Origin: Fragilaria crotonensis
Taxonomy: Eukaryota > Bacillariophyta > Fragilariophyceae > Fragilariales > Fragilariaceae
Reading direction: 5' to 3'
Assembly: GCA_022925895.1 (NCBI GenBank)
Contig: JAKSYS010000157.1
Location: 1 to 64,000 of the forward strand
Length of the DNA stretch: 64,000 nt
Part shown: piece after piece, positions 52,368 to 64,000 of the stretch
Position numbering within the stretch: position 1 is the stretch's first letter
Layout of the letters: every line of letters begins with the position of its first letter
Position numbers and translations under genes: made by a program
The notes under the pieces: generated by a model
What the model saw: only the letters and a program-made list of their open reading frames with translations
Told to the model about the DNA's origin: nothing
The model's database searches: none

Positions 52368-55300
52368 TCACACATAGGTCTTCCGCAACGCTTCAATCGT
52401 ATCCAGCACCTCGCCTTTCGTATCTGACAAACCGAGTCGAATCATTGATATCAAGGTCTTCAACTTATTCTTCTTCTCATCCGGAAAGTACGCAGATTGG
52501 AGTGCTTCGATACACTTTGGGGACAAGAGCAGCTTCCCCATGGCAGTTACCATGATGGGGGAACAAGGGGGCGACACAATATCCAACAATCCGCTGACAA
52601 AGTATCTAGCCAACGAGGAATCCAGATTCACACCATTGCTTTCCAAGAGATTCACCACTTTCCCGAGGACTGAGGTAACCTCGCCTTGAACCAATAGGAA
52701 GAACATCACTCGCAGAGCCTGTTCCTTGATTTCATTCATTTTTTGGTACGTCATTTCAGAGTTGGAGTGTCCCAGAAATGTCAGTGCCACCTCCAACACG
52801 AGCGGCCTTGTGAATGGATGCCGAGTTGAAACGACTCGCACAAGGGAAAGCATACTGGGAGCCAGCGTGGGGTACGACGCGGCAGAAACGAACTCATTGC
52901 CCGACACCAATTCCTTCGCCCACATGACAACGCCTTCAGCCACAGGTGCGCTCTTATTGGCCAGAACGGAAAGCTTGATTCCGGCAGATGGGTTGGCATC
53001 CTTCACTTCCGTGTCCGAGGAAACGACAAAGGAAACCATATTCTCGACTAGTTCGCACATTTGACTTCCAGTCAGGAGGCATCCCTTAATCTCCTCTTCC
53101 CTGGCCTGTCGGTTTGTGGGATCTTCAAAGCCTCGCTCTGTCTTTGTGGCTGCCTCTGCCGCCAGGACTGCCAAGGCAATGAGTCTAGCACACTTGGCAC
53201 GGCTGCTAAGTGATCCAGTTCTAAGTGCACCAGGAAGGAACAAGTGCCCAAGAAGTGCTTTTATAGCCAACGGGTGTGAATTCATGAGACGGCCAAGTTG
53301 TTTGGGATTGCGTCCATGAACTAGAAGCTGATCCAGCAAATGATCGTCAAACATCTTGCCTTCAGCGTGGCGAAGCAGAAGGTTGGATAGTGCAGACTCT
53401 AGAGCATCACGTTCTTCATCTCGAAGAGTACGATTCTCATCAATCCCGGGACGAAGTCGTCGACGTTGTCGCTGGGTTAGCTCACTGATTGTAAGAGCAA
53501 CATCGCGACGTCGTTTTCGATACAAAGTCGAGGCGCCTGCAGTCTTGGCCGACACGGTTGGATCTACCATGGCATTCTCCAGTTCTTCTCGTAGGCGTGT
53601 CCACTTTCGAATGGCGCGACTCAACGATGGGTCGGTCGTCGCTTGATCCTCTGCCTTTTGCACCAAGTGACGAAGAAACTCGACCGCGTACAAGTAGGTG
53701 TAGGACGTGGACGTGCACGATCGACGTAAATCTTCAACGAGCGCATGGATACCGGTCGAATCACCACCATTGCCCACAATGGTAAATTCCGATGTCAACA
53801 TGGAACTGTAAACCGGAAAGTGGTCGGACTGGTTAATGCGCTTGGCGATTTCTCGATGGTGACCTCGTTTGGAAATACTCGAAAGACAGTAACTCAACAA
53901 GGTTGAATCGCGATGGGTAGCGCTAAGGTCGATCAATAGCTTCCTCCACAAGGATGATTCCATCATATCTTCCAAAAAGCCTGCTTCAGCTTTCTTAAGT
54001 TGAAAGATGTTGTCACCCCCCGCCTTGGTGAATCTATCCTTGGCAATCTTGTCAATAACGTGTTGGGCAATGTCTCGAACGTCATCGACTGCCTTGTCGG
54101 GTTCTGGTATTGCTTGCTCATCGGCCTTTTTCAAATCTGCCAACCACAGTCCCAGAATACCACAAATGGCAGTTTCACCTTTGAAACTGGACAGAAGGGA
54201 TTGCATGGCCTTGGCACCTCCCTCGTTGCCACCACCCGAAATCAACTGACGGACATTGTCCAAACAATTCGGTTCCATAATGGCATCGGGTTGGTTGAGA
54301 GCATTCTCGGCATCTTGAATACGTTTCAACACCGGATCAATCTCGGGCTCTGGTTCGGGCTCAGGTTCCGTTTGTATTAGAGGCTGCTTTTCGACTGGTT
54401 CAACGTCCACCATTTTGGCACGGGCAATTGCAGCGTCGTTGGTAGTAATGCTCAACATTGACTTGTTCAATCCATGATCTTCGACTTTATCCTCCTCCTC
54501 AAATCCTGGTGGCATATCCCAAGATGTTTCACCCGACGTTTCATTGTAGTAGTATTCTCGACCTTCATCATCGTAATGTCTGGACCATTTGGAGATTTCA
54601 ACAAAGTCATCCGGTTTGTCCCATTGAGTCTCTTGTGTGAGTTCGTTGTAGTAGTATTCTCGTCCTTCATCATCAAGGTGTTTGGACCATTTGCTGTCAC
54701 TCACTACCGGTAGAGTTGTCGTGGTTGCGGTTGCTGCTGCGGCACTACCATTCTCGGGAGGATCAGCGTCATCATGCTCTGGAGTATCGGCAGTACCCAT
54801 ATCGGGACTTTGTTGTATGGGAGATGATCCTTCATATTCGTCCTCGTCGTTGTCATCATCATCGTCGTCGTTCCGATCACCATTGAATTTATTGAAATCT
54901 GTTGATGCATCGGATTTATTGGCGTCGTCATCATCGTCATCGTTTTTAGCATGTGCGCTCGACGCATCGTCGTCGTCATTATCGTCGTCATCGATTTTGT
55001 CAGGTGACGATACCATTCCATCAGGTTTGTCCCATGTTGTTTCTCCTGTGATTTCGTTGTAAAAGTATACTCGACCCTCATCATCCTTGTGACTTGTCCA
55101 CTTGTCTTTCGAGGATTCGACTTCCTCGTCGTCATTTCCGTCTTCTTTTTCAATCATCGTCGGCGAACTAGGATTGTTATCCATATCCATATCTTGAAGT
55201 GGCTGATTCTTCTTCTTATTGTTGTTATTTTCTTCTTCTCCGGCATGGAAATGTTCGTCAGAAGTGCCATTATCTTGGTTGTCATCCAATTCATCATCGA

Positions 55301-55676
55301 CGTAGTCATCTGGTTTGTCCCAAGTTGTTTCACCAGTATCTTCATTATAATAATACTCTATCCCCTCATCATTTGTATGTTTGGTCCAATGATTTTGATT
55401 GTTCGTGTTGTTGTTACTCTTATTGTTGTTGTCGGAACCACCACTCATGAGATCTTCTGGATCGTGATATCCTTCATCGGGTGGATCCCATGCGGACTCT
55501 CCAGTCTCCTCATTGTAATAGTATATGGCATCATCATCATCACGATGGGCTGTCCATTTATAATCTTGTGAATTACCATTGTCATTTTTGGTATTGTTGT
55601 TGTTGGTATCATCATTATCATCATTATTATTGCTGTTGTTGCTACCAGTAGTTCCATTTACCTTGTTGCTGCTCAT
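52368..55676 (-). CDS. Protein with five WW domains and a helical C-terminal region
   Basis: 1102 residues from the ATG at 55676 (MSSNKVNGTTG); the frame extends upstream only to a GTG. Five WW domains: about residues 39-66 (YKWTAHRDD..YYYNEETGESAWDPP), 96-123, 191-218, 329-354 and 363-389. Each has the first Trp, the YYY/FY-N core, T-x-E-T/S and the second Trp-x-x-P. They are separated by Asp- and Asn-rich linkers encoded by GAT/AAC repeats. WW domains bind Pro-rich peptides. The rest, from about residue 440 to 1102, is helix-rich with no named domain, perhaps an ARM/HEAT-like solenoid (repeated LALAVLAAEAATK-type helices). WW-plus-helical layouts occur in splicing and transcription-elongation factors such as Prp40 and TCERG1, but no FF domain is evident. 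Function unknown. Confidence 0.8.
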   Translation of the reverse strand: MSSNKVNGTTGSNNSNNNDDNDDTNNNNTKNDNGNSQDYKWTAHRDDDDAIYYYNEETGESAWDPPDEGYHDPEDLMSGGSDNNNKSNNNTNNQNHWTKHTNDEGIEYYYNEDTGETTWDKPDDYVDDELDDNQDNGTSDEHFHAGEEENNNNKKKNQPLQDMDMDNNPSSPTMIEKEDGNDDEEVESSKDKWTSHKDDEGRVYFYNEITGETTWDKPDGMVSSPDKIDDDDNDDDDASSAHAKNDDDDDDANKSDASTDFNKFNGDRNDDDDDDNDEDEYEGSSPIQQSPDMGTADTPEHDDADPPENGSAAAATATTTTLPVVSDSKWSKHLDDEGREYYYNELTQETQWDKPDDFVEISKWSRHYDDEGREYYYNETSGETSWDMPPGFEEEDKVEDHGLNKSMLSITTNDAAIARAKMVDVEPVEKQPLIQTEPEPEPEPEIDPVLKRIQDAENALNQPDAIMEPNCLDNVRQLISGGGNEGGAKAMQSLLSSFKGETAICGILGLWLADLKKADEQAIPEPDKAVDDVRDIAQHVIDKIAKDRFTKAGGDNIFQLKKAEAGFLEDMMESSLWRKLLIDLSATHRDSTLLSYCLSSISKRGHHREIAKRINQSDHFPVYSSMLTSEFTIVGNGGDSTGIHALVEDLRRSCTSTSYTYLYAVEFLRHLVQKAEDQATTDPSLSRAIRKWTRLREELENAMVDPTVSAKTAGASTLYRKRRRDVALTISELTQRQRRRLRPGIDENRTLRDEERDALESALSNLLLRHAEGKMFDDHLLDQLLVHGRNPKQLGRLMNSHPLAIKALLGHLFLPGALRTGSLSSRAKCARLIALAVLAAEAATKTERGFEDPTNRQAREEEIKGCLLTGSQMCELVENMVSFVVSSDTEVKDANPSAGIKLSVLANKSAPVAEGVVMWAKELVSGNEFVSAASYPTLAPSMLSLVRVVSTRHPFTRPLVLEVALTFLGHSNSEMTYQKMNEIKEQALRVMFFLLVQGEVTSVLGKVVNLLESNGVNLDSSLARYFVSGLLDIVSPPCSPIMVTAMGKLLLSPKCIEALQSAYFPDEKKNKLKTLISMIRLGLSDTKGEVLDTIEALRKTYV

Positions 55677-56579
55677 CGTGCTTGTGTGCTGGTCTCTGTC
55701 CACTTGCCGCTTTCACGAAAATATCCAAGTTGGCTGGCAGTCCGTGTGTCAAATGCCGCGTGGCTTTTTGGATTACTGGAGTACAAGTCTGCTGTAGTAT
55801 GTACAGATTATATCAGGGTCACCCGGTGGTCCTATTCCCATACTGGTAGTACTGGTACTGGTACTAAAGATATGTTGGATCTGCCAGAGCTCGAAACTTA
55901 AAAAGGCAAAGTGGCAACAGAATGTCACTGCTCATACTGGCGTACTGGTACCAGGTATGCATACCAGGAAACAATGCTTCCTCCGACTCTTTCAGTACTA
56001 CTGTACTCCTTACTGTTACTGTCATAAATATACAGTACAACATTACTCTTTGATTTTCACTTTGCTTTACTTCTCTTATTATACTTCGCACGTTGGTATG
56101 TACAGCATGTAGTGTGTACTACAATATATGACCTAATAATGGCGAGTATGGAACACACAGGCCTCCTCACTCCTCACTCCTTTGCGTACCTACAGGTCAA
56201 GAGGGATGACGGTTAAAGTTGCGGACAAGGACCGGTAACTAACAAGTAATATTTGAATTCTTCAGCCGTTTACTGTTTCTAACTCATACTGTTACGTTTC
56301 GCAGGGATGTGACTTAACCTTATTCTGATGCACATCACCTTCCAAGAAACGCAACAATTCGAGTTACGTGTCGATGCGTTCTACGATTCAAGAAGACCGT
56401 CATCGGCATGTTGCCAACAATCTACCAGATACCCATTCGTACGACTGAGTGAGTATGGGTTGGAGAACCTCCAAACCAGTTACTTAAAGTCGTTTGGGCC
56501 GACCAGTCACTCTGGTCACTCTTTACAGAATAATCGACACTCATCCTCGGACCGTACATCCAGGGCCTGATATCGTTGA
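55677..56579. other. Intergenic region with GTAC-rich DNA
   Basis: 5' flank of the WW-domain gene (55780-56050 dense in TACTGGTAC-type motifs) and the left flank of the retroelement. No gene. Confidence 0.5.
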
Positions 56580-59500
56580 TTCTTTGAAGCAGTTTCTTTT
56601 TCTTTTCTCTCTCTTATCATGACGTCCCTCGATGATCTTTTAAGTGCCGCCTCGTCGTTCTCTCTGGTGTCCGAACCTGGCGGCGGTGCCGTCTCTTTTG
56701 CCTCGCCAAGTGTCCCTGGTGGTTCGCCTGCGAGTGTGGAGGGGGTGGTCAGGGGAGCTGATTCCCCTTCTGAAGGTACGGGTGCTCTTAAGCGTTGTTT
56801 TTCTGTTGTATTGGTCCGCGGGTTCGATCGTTCATTGTGTTTTGGAGCTGTCGGTTCTGGAAATGCGTCATTCTGTATTCGCAAGGATTGCAAAATCAAG
56901 TCCCACGCTGAAAACAAGGCAGAAGGAATAGACAACTTGGATTCGTTCTACTTCATCGCTCGCGTCCCAGGCGCAACGGTATTCTCTGAGCCTAATGTGA
57001 AAGAGGCTCAAGTCCCAAAGGAAACTCGAGATGAATGGAAAGACAAGGCATGGACTCTTCCTAAATGGGTTCGAGCGTTCCGGGCAATAACAATTGCAGA
57101 TGATGTTGAAGCTTCAAACGAAGACATCAAGAAGGAATCAAAGTTACTGTCTGATGCCGATCGATTCAAGACTCCATCCAAGAAACGAAAGGCCAAGACC
57201 GAGACAGATGACACTGAGCCATTGGTAATGGTTTCGTTCGAGCCGCACGAGAGGTCACTACCGGAAGACGGAGCTCCGGAGCTGGAAACTTTCATCTCTT
57301 CCTTGGCCAAGGGGGGTTTGAGCAGGATCGTTGCCCGGTTAGAATCCAGTGTCGTAGGCGTCGGAAGAGCCCTGGAGGAAATTGCAACCCTTACCCATAG
57401 ACGATTCGTGGAGAACGAGGAGAACGTTCATCTGGTCTCTGGTGCTGTTCAAAACTTGATCTCTGTCCTAGGACCAACAGTTGAGATGGGTGAAAAGTTT
57501 GAAGCTCCTACATTGTGGGGAACCACCGCATTCGTTGGAAACGAGGTCGAGCAAACAGCAGAAGAAGTTTCGCATCTGAAGGTTCAGCTCGTGGAGTTGA
57601 AGACCTCGGTATCAAAGATAACGGAAGAAAAGACCAGTCAAGAAGAGTCATCATCTGAAGCGAATGGAAAGATGCTCAAGATCCTCTCACTGGTTACCAC
57701 TCGCGTCCAAGCGTTCACTCCCGAAATCGCCCAGGTCAGAAACCTCGTGTTGAAGTTGGAATCTGAAATGTCGTTGTCGAACGCTCGTTCTCCCAAGAGA
57801 CAACGTCCTCAGACAGGACGAGAGGCAAATGGTGATGATGATGCCATGGATGATCTCATGACCATGCTGACGTCAAATGCTTCGGTGAAGGACCATCCTC
57901 CCTCGACAGGTTTCTCTCACGACAAAGACTTTCCCTCCGAGGACGACCAGAGTCTTTTCCTCAAACGGGTTGGGGAGATAAAAGCCGATGTATCTCGCAT
58001 GTCAACCGAGATGCGTATGATAATCTCTGATGTGGGTCTTCTGAAGGCATGTGCCGAGGACAAGTCAATCAAGTTTGGCGGACTGGGACTCAGGACCCTG
58101 CAGGAATGCCACGAATGGATTACCTCAAACTTTAGAGGACTGAGATATGGATTGGTGATGGACCCACTGCTGATGCTAGACAGAATCTTCGGATCCGATG
58201 ACGTCGAGGCTGAGAGTCAGTTCAAGATTCTCGAATCGCGAGTCAAGCTCAAGATCACAACCGGAGCTGAGGCTGCTGCAATAAAAGCTCTTCATTTCAA
58301 CCGACCAAGGTTGTTTCACAAGGGTCGAGTAGCGATGACAAGCGAAAGAAACACCTCAAAATTGTCCAAGCTTCCTACGTTCAAGTCCTGGAAGTCCGGC
58401 GGAGAAGGAGTTCGGAACTATGTAACGAAACAGATGAACTTGATATCCTCGACGGTAGCTCACGATATCTCGTACGCATTTGGATCAGACCCGGAACTCG
58501 CGCAAGCTCAGGCAGTCGCAACCTCCAGCTTAAACGCCACAATCACTTTTCTGACTCAACTCATGGGTTTCATCGACACAATATATGAAAAACTCCATCT
58601 TCATTCGAAGTTCTCGGCCGATCAAGCTTGGTCCCTTACAACTCAGATCCTGGACAGAGTCTGTGAAGATTTGTACGCTCCAAAGGAAGGGGTAGCCGCA
58701 GCCATGACAGTAGAAGACCCTGTGTCCATATGTTCTCATTTGTTGTGGTCATGCTTTCGCACGCACGACGTTATGGCAGAGTACATCGATTACAACTTTG
58801 AAAATCATCCCGCCATTTCGGCCGAATACGTAAAATTTTTGGCTACAAACTCAGGATACGACAAAGTGGAAAAGATGGAGGTCATGGTCCTGAATATGAA
58901 GGAAAATGTGACGAAGGCGCTCGACATGGCCGATAAGGCTAAAAAGAGTGGGGAGTCCGCAACTGACAAGTTCTCTGCAGCTCACAAGGAGATAGAGTCC
59001 TTGAAAAAGCGAGTTCAATATCTCGAAGGCAAGGGAAATAAGTGACGAGAAGGCCAATCGGAAAGAAGGTTGGAAATTGAGGAAATCACGAATCTCCGAG
59101 ATCTGGATTCTAATTCTAGTAGAATCAAGAGTACCGAACCGATTTGTTACTCCTCACCTCCTCCGATATCAGGCCCTATAGCGACATTCCCATCACGACC
59201 CTGTGCCCCATTATTAAATGAACTGAGCGGTCCTTCTTACCAGCATTTGAAGCTAGTCAAGAGAGGGCACCGTGAAGTGGCAGTACCACTCTCCTGCGGA
59301 ATATCTTTTGAATCATGGCCCGCGTGGATCTGGGCTTTCCGCCTTTCAGATTGGGGTACAATCTACGTTGCCGATACAGACGAGCTCAGGCTGCGTCAGT
59401 ATCATGCTTCAACTTGGTCTCACATAGAGGACAGATTGTCGATCATCCCCTCACATCAAGTATGTTCGACGAGTGACACCGTGAATGTTTGGTTCATTAG

Positions 59501-62500
59501 CGGAACGCGCGACTTCATAGAAGGCTTCAAGGGTTCTCGGAACACGCCGTTGATGTTCTGGATCGAAAAGTGTGGGAGAAGAAGACCGAGCGACTCCGAA
59601 AATCGGGCATGGTTCAGCGTTTCGCACGAGAACATAGGCGGATCTACATCAGCGCGAGGTGTCTTTGGAACTCAAGGATTGGAGAAGTTGACGATTCCCC
59701 CGGACATTCTACGCCGAACGATCTCCCATATAATGAAATTCTCAATCCGTCCGGAGTCGTGCACAATCCCTTGCGAAACTCCTCATTATTTGATTAATCA
59801 GCGTCTATCGGTGCGTATGATCAACCAAAGAGTGGTATATGAAACACGTTTCTCTCGAACCGGCTGGGGTTCTCGATCCCTGGAAGATTCGGAATTGAGT
59901 CAAGCCTTCGACCTCCCTAACTACGTCCCCTGGAACTCTGATTTTCCCGCGGAAATTGTCCCAGTTGAAATCTTGAGGGTGGTCGTGGACGCGGTGCTGA
60001 AGCACATACGCCCCGTGAATCGATCTAATGATGCTCCAAAGCGCCGCTTAAACGTCTCGTTAGCGGTGGGACCATTGCCTTTAGACTCGGTGTGGCTACC
60101 GCATTTGAAGAAATGGCTGCCGGGTTCCTGGGCGAACATTGCCATTTCCAACAAAGCGGTGAAGGCTGACGATGCCGAAGTCATTCATTACCCTTGGAAT
60201 CAGCGCATTTCCTTGGTCATTCCTGACGTCAACTCCAAGGTTATCCTCGGTCTGGAGACATTAGCGTTGTGGCGATGGAAGTCGCAGCTTTGGAAATCGC
60301 TCGTCCGTTACCTAACTCACTCATACGGTCGTCAATGGCGCCGGGAGGTGGCCCAAGCCGCACGCGACACCTTGCGACCAACTCTCCTTTCGTCGAAACG
60401 AAAGAGGAAAGGATCAGGTGCTTCGCACGATGAAGGGGGGGATCGGGATCGGAATCGGAATCAAAAGCTAAACACAAAAGGGGATCGGCGGATTTTGTCC
60501 TCAATGGAGAAGGCGGCACTGCTTCAGGATGCACGATGCGGCTTTCGGATCCTGAACCAGGTTCTCAGTAGCACATGGTGGGATTGGACATGTGGGTCAA
60601 GCCTCTTTTTCTGGCGATGGAATGGCGCAGAGCAGATTCGGGCGGCACGGGATGGAATCCCTGTATTCGTTGCATCTGCACTTCCCACTAAGCGTCGACA
60701 CAAAATGGGGAGCATTAATCGTGAGCAGCGAGCGATGGTGGCAGTCAAAATGGAGGGGATGATAAAGCGTGACTATCTTGAGTCAGGTTTTGTTGCCAAC
60801 ACGGTTCATTATTTCTCTGTCCCAAAGGGAGATACCGATATTCGCGTCGTGTTCGATGGAACGTCGAGCGGATTAAACGACACTCTATGGGCGCCAAACT
60901 TCTTCCTACCTTCCGCCAAGTCGGCTGCCATGTGCATGTCATTCTCAACCTGGATGGCGGACATGGACTTCGGGGAAATGTTCCATAACTTCCACATGGA
61001 CCCTCGAATCCGTCCCTACTCGGGTGTGGATTTGGGGCCCATGTCATCACTGATCTCAGGGGTAGAGTCAAAAGGCTCCAATCCCCTTCTACTAAGGTGG
61101 ACGAGGTTATTCATGGGGATGCGACCCAGTCCTTATAATGCGGTTCGACATTATTATTGGGGAGAGGAGTTCGCCCGGGGAAACCCCACCAAACCCGGTA
61201 ACCCAATGGGGTATGATCGAGTAATCCTGAACTTGCCGGGAATGGAAAATTATGATCCTTCTCTTCCAAAGGTTATGAAGTGGAGAAACGGAACAGCCGG
61301 AGAGACCGAAGGTCACGTGGCGGGTGACGTCGTGACTTTTGCCGATGATGTGAGGGTGACAGGATATTCGAAGTCAAACTGCTGGGACGTCTACCACCAG
61401 TTTGCAAGCCGCATCCAATTCTTGGGAATGCAGAATGCACCCCGCAAGTTCAGACCTCCTTCGCAACTTGACGCAGGTGCTTGGACAGGGACCATTTTCA
61501 AAATAAGGGCATCTCACATCACCAAATCCGTGTCCCAAGAGAAATGGGACAAAGGAAGGAGGATGGTAGCAACGTTGCTTGAAAAACTTCACAAGTCCCC
61601 CGACTCGAGACCTGTTCTGGATCGACGAAGTTTAGAAAGGGAGACTGGTTTCCTAAACCACTTGTCGATGACTTTTGAGACCATGATCCCGTTCTTGAAA
61701 GGCTTCTACCTCACCCTAAACTCTTGGCGAGGAGGAAGGGACAGCGAAGATTGGAAGATGACCCCGAAGCGATGGAAGGCTATGATCTTTGATAGTAGGG
61801 CTGCGAACGGAATCATATCTGAGGAAGAGTTGGACATCGCTCTGAGACGAGGAGAGCCCGACGACGCCCCTGTCTCTGTCAAAGCGAGCCTCGGGTTGAT
61901 GGAAGATGTTAAGGCGATCTCGTTCCTGTTCAGCCCAGAGATCGTTCCGGAAGTAAACATACGATCCAAGTCGATAATGACTATCGTATACGGCTTCGGT
62001 GACGCATCGGGATCCGGTCTTGGAGCAACTTTCACGTGCGGCGGTGGATTTAATTTTCGGATTGGAGTATGGGTTCTCTTGAGGACCCAGAGTCTTCCAA
62101 CTGGAAAGAATTCACAAACATTGTGGAGTCACTAGAAGACGAGGCGCAATCGGGGAATCTGGTGGACTCTGAAGTGTACATGTTCACCGACAACTCAACA
62201 GTGGAGTCATGTGCATCTCGTGGTTCGTCATCATCCAAGAAGCTGTTGGGCCTCATCATTCGCTTGCACGGTTTGATGACGCGGAGCGGCTTGAAGATTC
62301 ACATATTCCACGTCGCTGGCACGAGAATGATTGCTCAAGGGACGGATGGGGTCTCGAGAGGTTACTTGGGTCAGGGAGTGATGGCTGGCGAGTCCATGGT
62401 TGCTCATATCCCAATTCACATGTCCGCTGTGGAACGAGCTCCTCTGGATCTTGTGCCCTGGATCCAGAGTTGGAGTGGTAACGACACCATTCTGTTGGAT

Positions 62501-64000
62501 AACATGGGATGGTTTGAGGCAGGGCACGATATAACGGGATGGCGCTTGGACGAGGACGGCTTCGAGAGACCCATTCTGGCAAACTCTCGTCGGTCATACA
62601 TTTGGGCGCCTGCTCCGCTGGCGGCTGAAGTAGTCATTGCTGAAATGAGAAAAGCCAGGATAAAGCGACAGTCTTCTTGTCACATTTTTGTGTGCCCCCG
62701 CTTGTGCACAAACCAATGGGCAAAACAATTGTACCGATCAGCGGATTTTGTCTTTGAAGTGCCAGTTGGTTTCTCGTGCTGGCCAGCAAACATGCATGAA
62801 CCCTTGCTAATTGGAATCCTCTTCCCCTTTCTCAGCGTCAGCCCATGGCAAATCAAAGGAACACCCAAGATGTACGCAGTGGGAAGGGAGTTGCGGGGTG
62901 TGTTCAAAGAATCTGAGATGGGGGCGAGGAATATTCTGCGCAAACTTTGGGCACTCGGTTGCGACCTCTCAACCCTGCCAGAGCACATGGTGCGGCAGTT
63001 GTTACTCTTCCGATGATGCAGTTGGGTTCTTTGTGCTACAGGCGAATTGCCTAGGGTGGCTGCAAACGACGAGGACAGATTGCTTTCAGGATGGATTCCC
63101 AGAAAGTCAGACGATTCAAGGTTCATGAGTGCAAGGGACGGCGATGACCTTATGGTCTCGTTTGAATGTGACATGTGCATCTTTGGAAAGTTATTCGCCC
63201 GACCCCCAGAAACAGAAAACGAGAAGGACAACTTTTCATTAAGGTGCATCAGGCGAATAAATCTTGATGCCTTCTGGAGCCGTGCACGGACGACTGTAGA
63301 ATCAAATGCGGCTAAAGTGAGAGAGGGTCTCAAAATATCCGACATGCTTGGTCTACAAGGACCATACCTGGATCCTGGTCCCTTACCCAATCACGATCAC
63401 TGCGGTTATCAAGTGGCATTACAGATTGTGGTGTCTTCCTTAGGAGGAGGTCGATACTCTGACAGTCATAAACAATGGGACACAATTCGGAGATTTCGTT
63501 CCTGCTTCTCGAACCAGGTTCGATCAGCTAGGGACGCCAATTTTACCCTTGGTTCTCGCTGACGGAAAGGGTGCAGGCTTTCAGAGAATTGCTGTCGATC
63601 CCTGTGGGTCCCTGTGGTTTCAAAGGTTCATGTTGGGTTGCAGCAAACGAATGGGCCAGGATTGGCGACCAAACCAAGCTATCAGTGTGGCGATCATGCA
63701 CTTACTTCTGGAACGAGTTGAAGAGAGGCTCGGATAGCGGGTTTGGTGACGACAGGCACAAGTGGGTTATGGCAGGTGCCTACTTTTGTATTTGTTTCGT
63801 ATTATCTCTGAGGAGCCCGGAGGGGCTCATGGCTGACCTGGAAGGTCTTCTACAATTCCACGACTCGGACTCGGACGAAGTGATAGTCCCGCTTCTGGGA
63901 CGTTTCAAGGGCGAACACCACGCCAAACAACACCTTCTTATCTCCTGCGCCATCACCGGCTCAGGGATTCGAATCAAGCTGTGGATATCCCGCCTCATTG
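56580..64000 (+). mobile_element. Retrotransposon with RT and RNase H, probably tyrosine-recombinase (DIRS-like) group
   Basis: A long plus-strand retroelement that runs past the window edge; both boundaries are approximate. Parts in order: a gag-like region of about 56.6-59.0 kb, rich in helices and coiled coil; a linker region; reverse transcriptase about 60.5-61.7 kb, with a VFDGTSS motif and a FADD catalytic box; RNase H about 62.0-62.4 kb, with FGDASGSG and TDNSTVE; then a region from about 63.2 kb resembling a tyrosine recombinase, with an Arg in a SLRSPEGL context at about 63.8 kb. No aspartic protease or integrase was seen, and no terminal repeat could be identified. The long open stretches point to a comparatively young copy with at most a few breaks. 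The family call rests on domain order and the incomplete recombinase. Confidence 0.72.

Noticed and set aside
55089-55571. Plus-strand hydrophobic frame (160 codons) opposite the WW repeats
   Set aside because: Poly-Ile/Val composition arises from reading GAT/AAC repeats in reverse; no other support.

Overview
The window looks like nuclear DNA of a diatom, probably a pennate species; the genus cannot be told. The evidence is: spliceosomal introns of about 75-280 bp with GTAAGT/GTGAGT donors; a glutamyl-tRNA reductase whose N-terminus reads as a secondary-plastid presequence (signal peptide followed by S-H-A-F); very large secreted proline/threonine (PT) repeat proteins of a kind common in diatoms; and asparagine- and aspartate-rich insertions in otherwise ordinary enzymes. 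Gene density is moderate, about 15 host genes in 64 kb, and the intergenic DNA is full of transposon relics and short palindromes.

Layout. 0-3 kb: inverted-repeat relics, then a nearly complete PIF/Harbinger DNA transposon (739-2934) with perfect 20-bp terminal inverted repeats and a CTA target duplication. 3-5.8 kb: no gene. 5.8-10.7 kb: a Golgi-type sulfotransferase (-), a glutathione S-transferase-like protein (+) and a nucleolin-like RRM protein (-, tiny first exon). 11.6-16.8 kb: two direct paralogues of an unrecognised acidic, low-complexity protein, the second disrupted, separated by relic DNA. 17.9-22.8 kb: a membrane-anchored cytochrome b5-like (MAPR) protein, a 1.35-kb non-autonomous TIR element, and plastid glutamyl-tRNA reductase (hemA, three exons).

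23.4-41.2 kb is the most striking part. Two head-to-tail secreted PT-repeat genes (935 and 2516 codons, both -) lie downstream of an ABCC-type transporter gene (-). Between the two PT genes is a decayed copy of the last ~58 codons of the transporter. A block containing [PT gene + 3' end of the ABC gene] was therefore tandemly duplicated. Afterwards the ABC stub decayed and the PT gene next to the intact transporter grew by internal repeat amplification (18 units of 153 bp, plus 441-bp units).

44.3-55.7 kb holds a type II membrane glycosyltransferase-like protein, an unknown charged protein, an identical 110-bp tandem duplication, a single-thioredoxin-domain PDI-like protein ending in KDEL, a mitochondrial carrier and a five-WW-domain protein. 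From about 56.6 kb to the window edge lies a long retroelement with reverse transcriptase and RNase H, probably of the tyrosine-recombinase (DIRS-like) group, which continues past the window.

Functionally the host genes are scattered housekeeping and secretory-pathway genes, without operon-like logic. Sulfotransferase, glycosyltransferase, the KDEL thioredoxin protein and the PT proteins all belong to the secretory/cell-surface route, but co-function is not shown by the sequence. No tRNA, rRNA or CRISPR was found. Start codons were moved to the first ATG where an open frame extended upstream through non-ATG codons, and intron positions were read by eye from splice consensus and reading-frame continuity.
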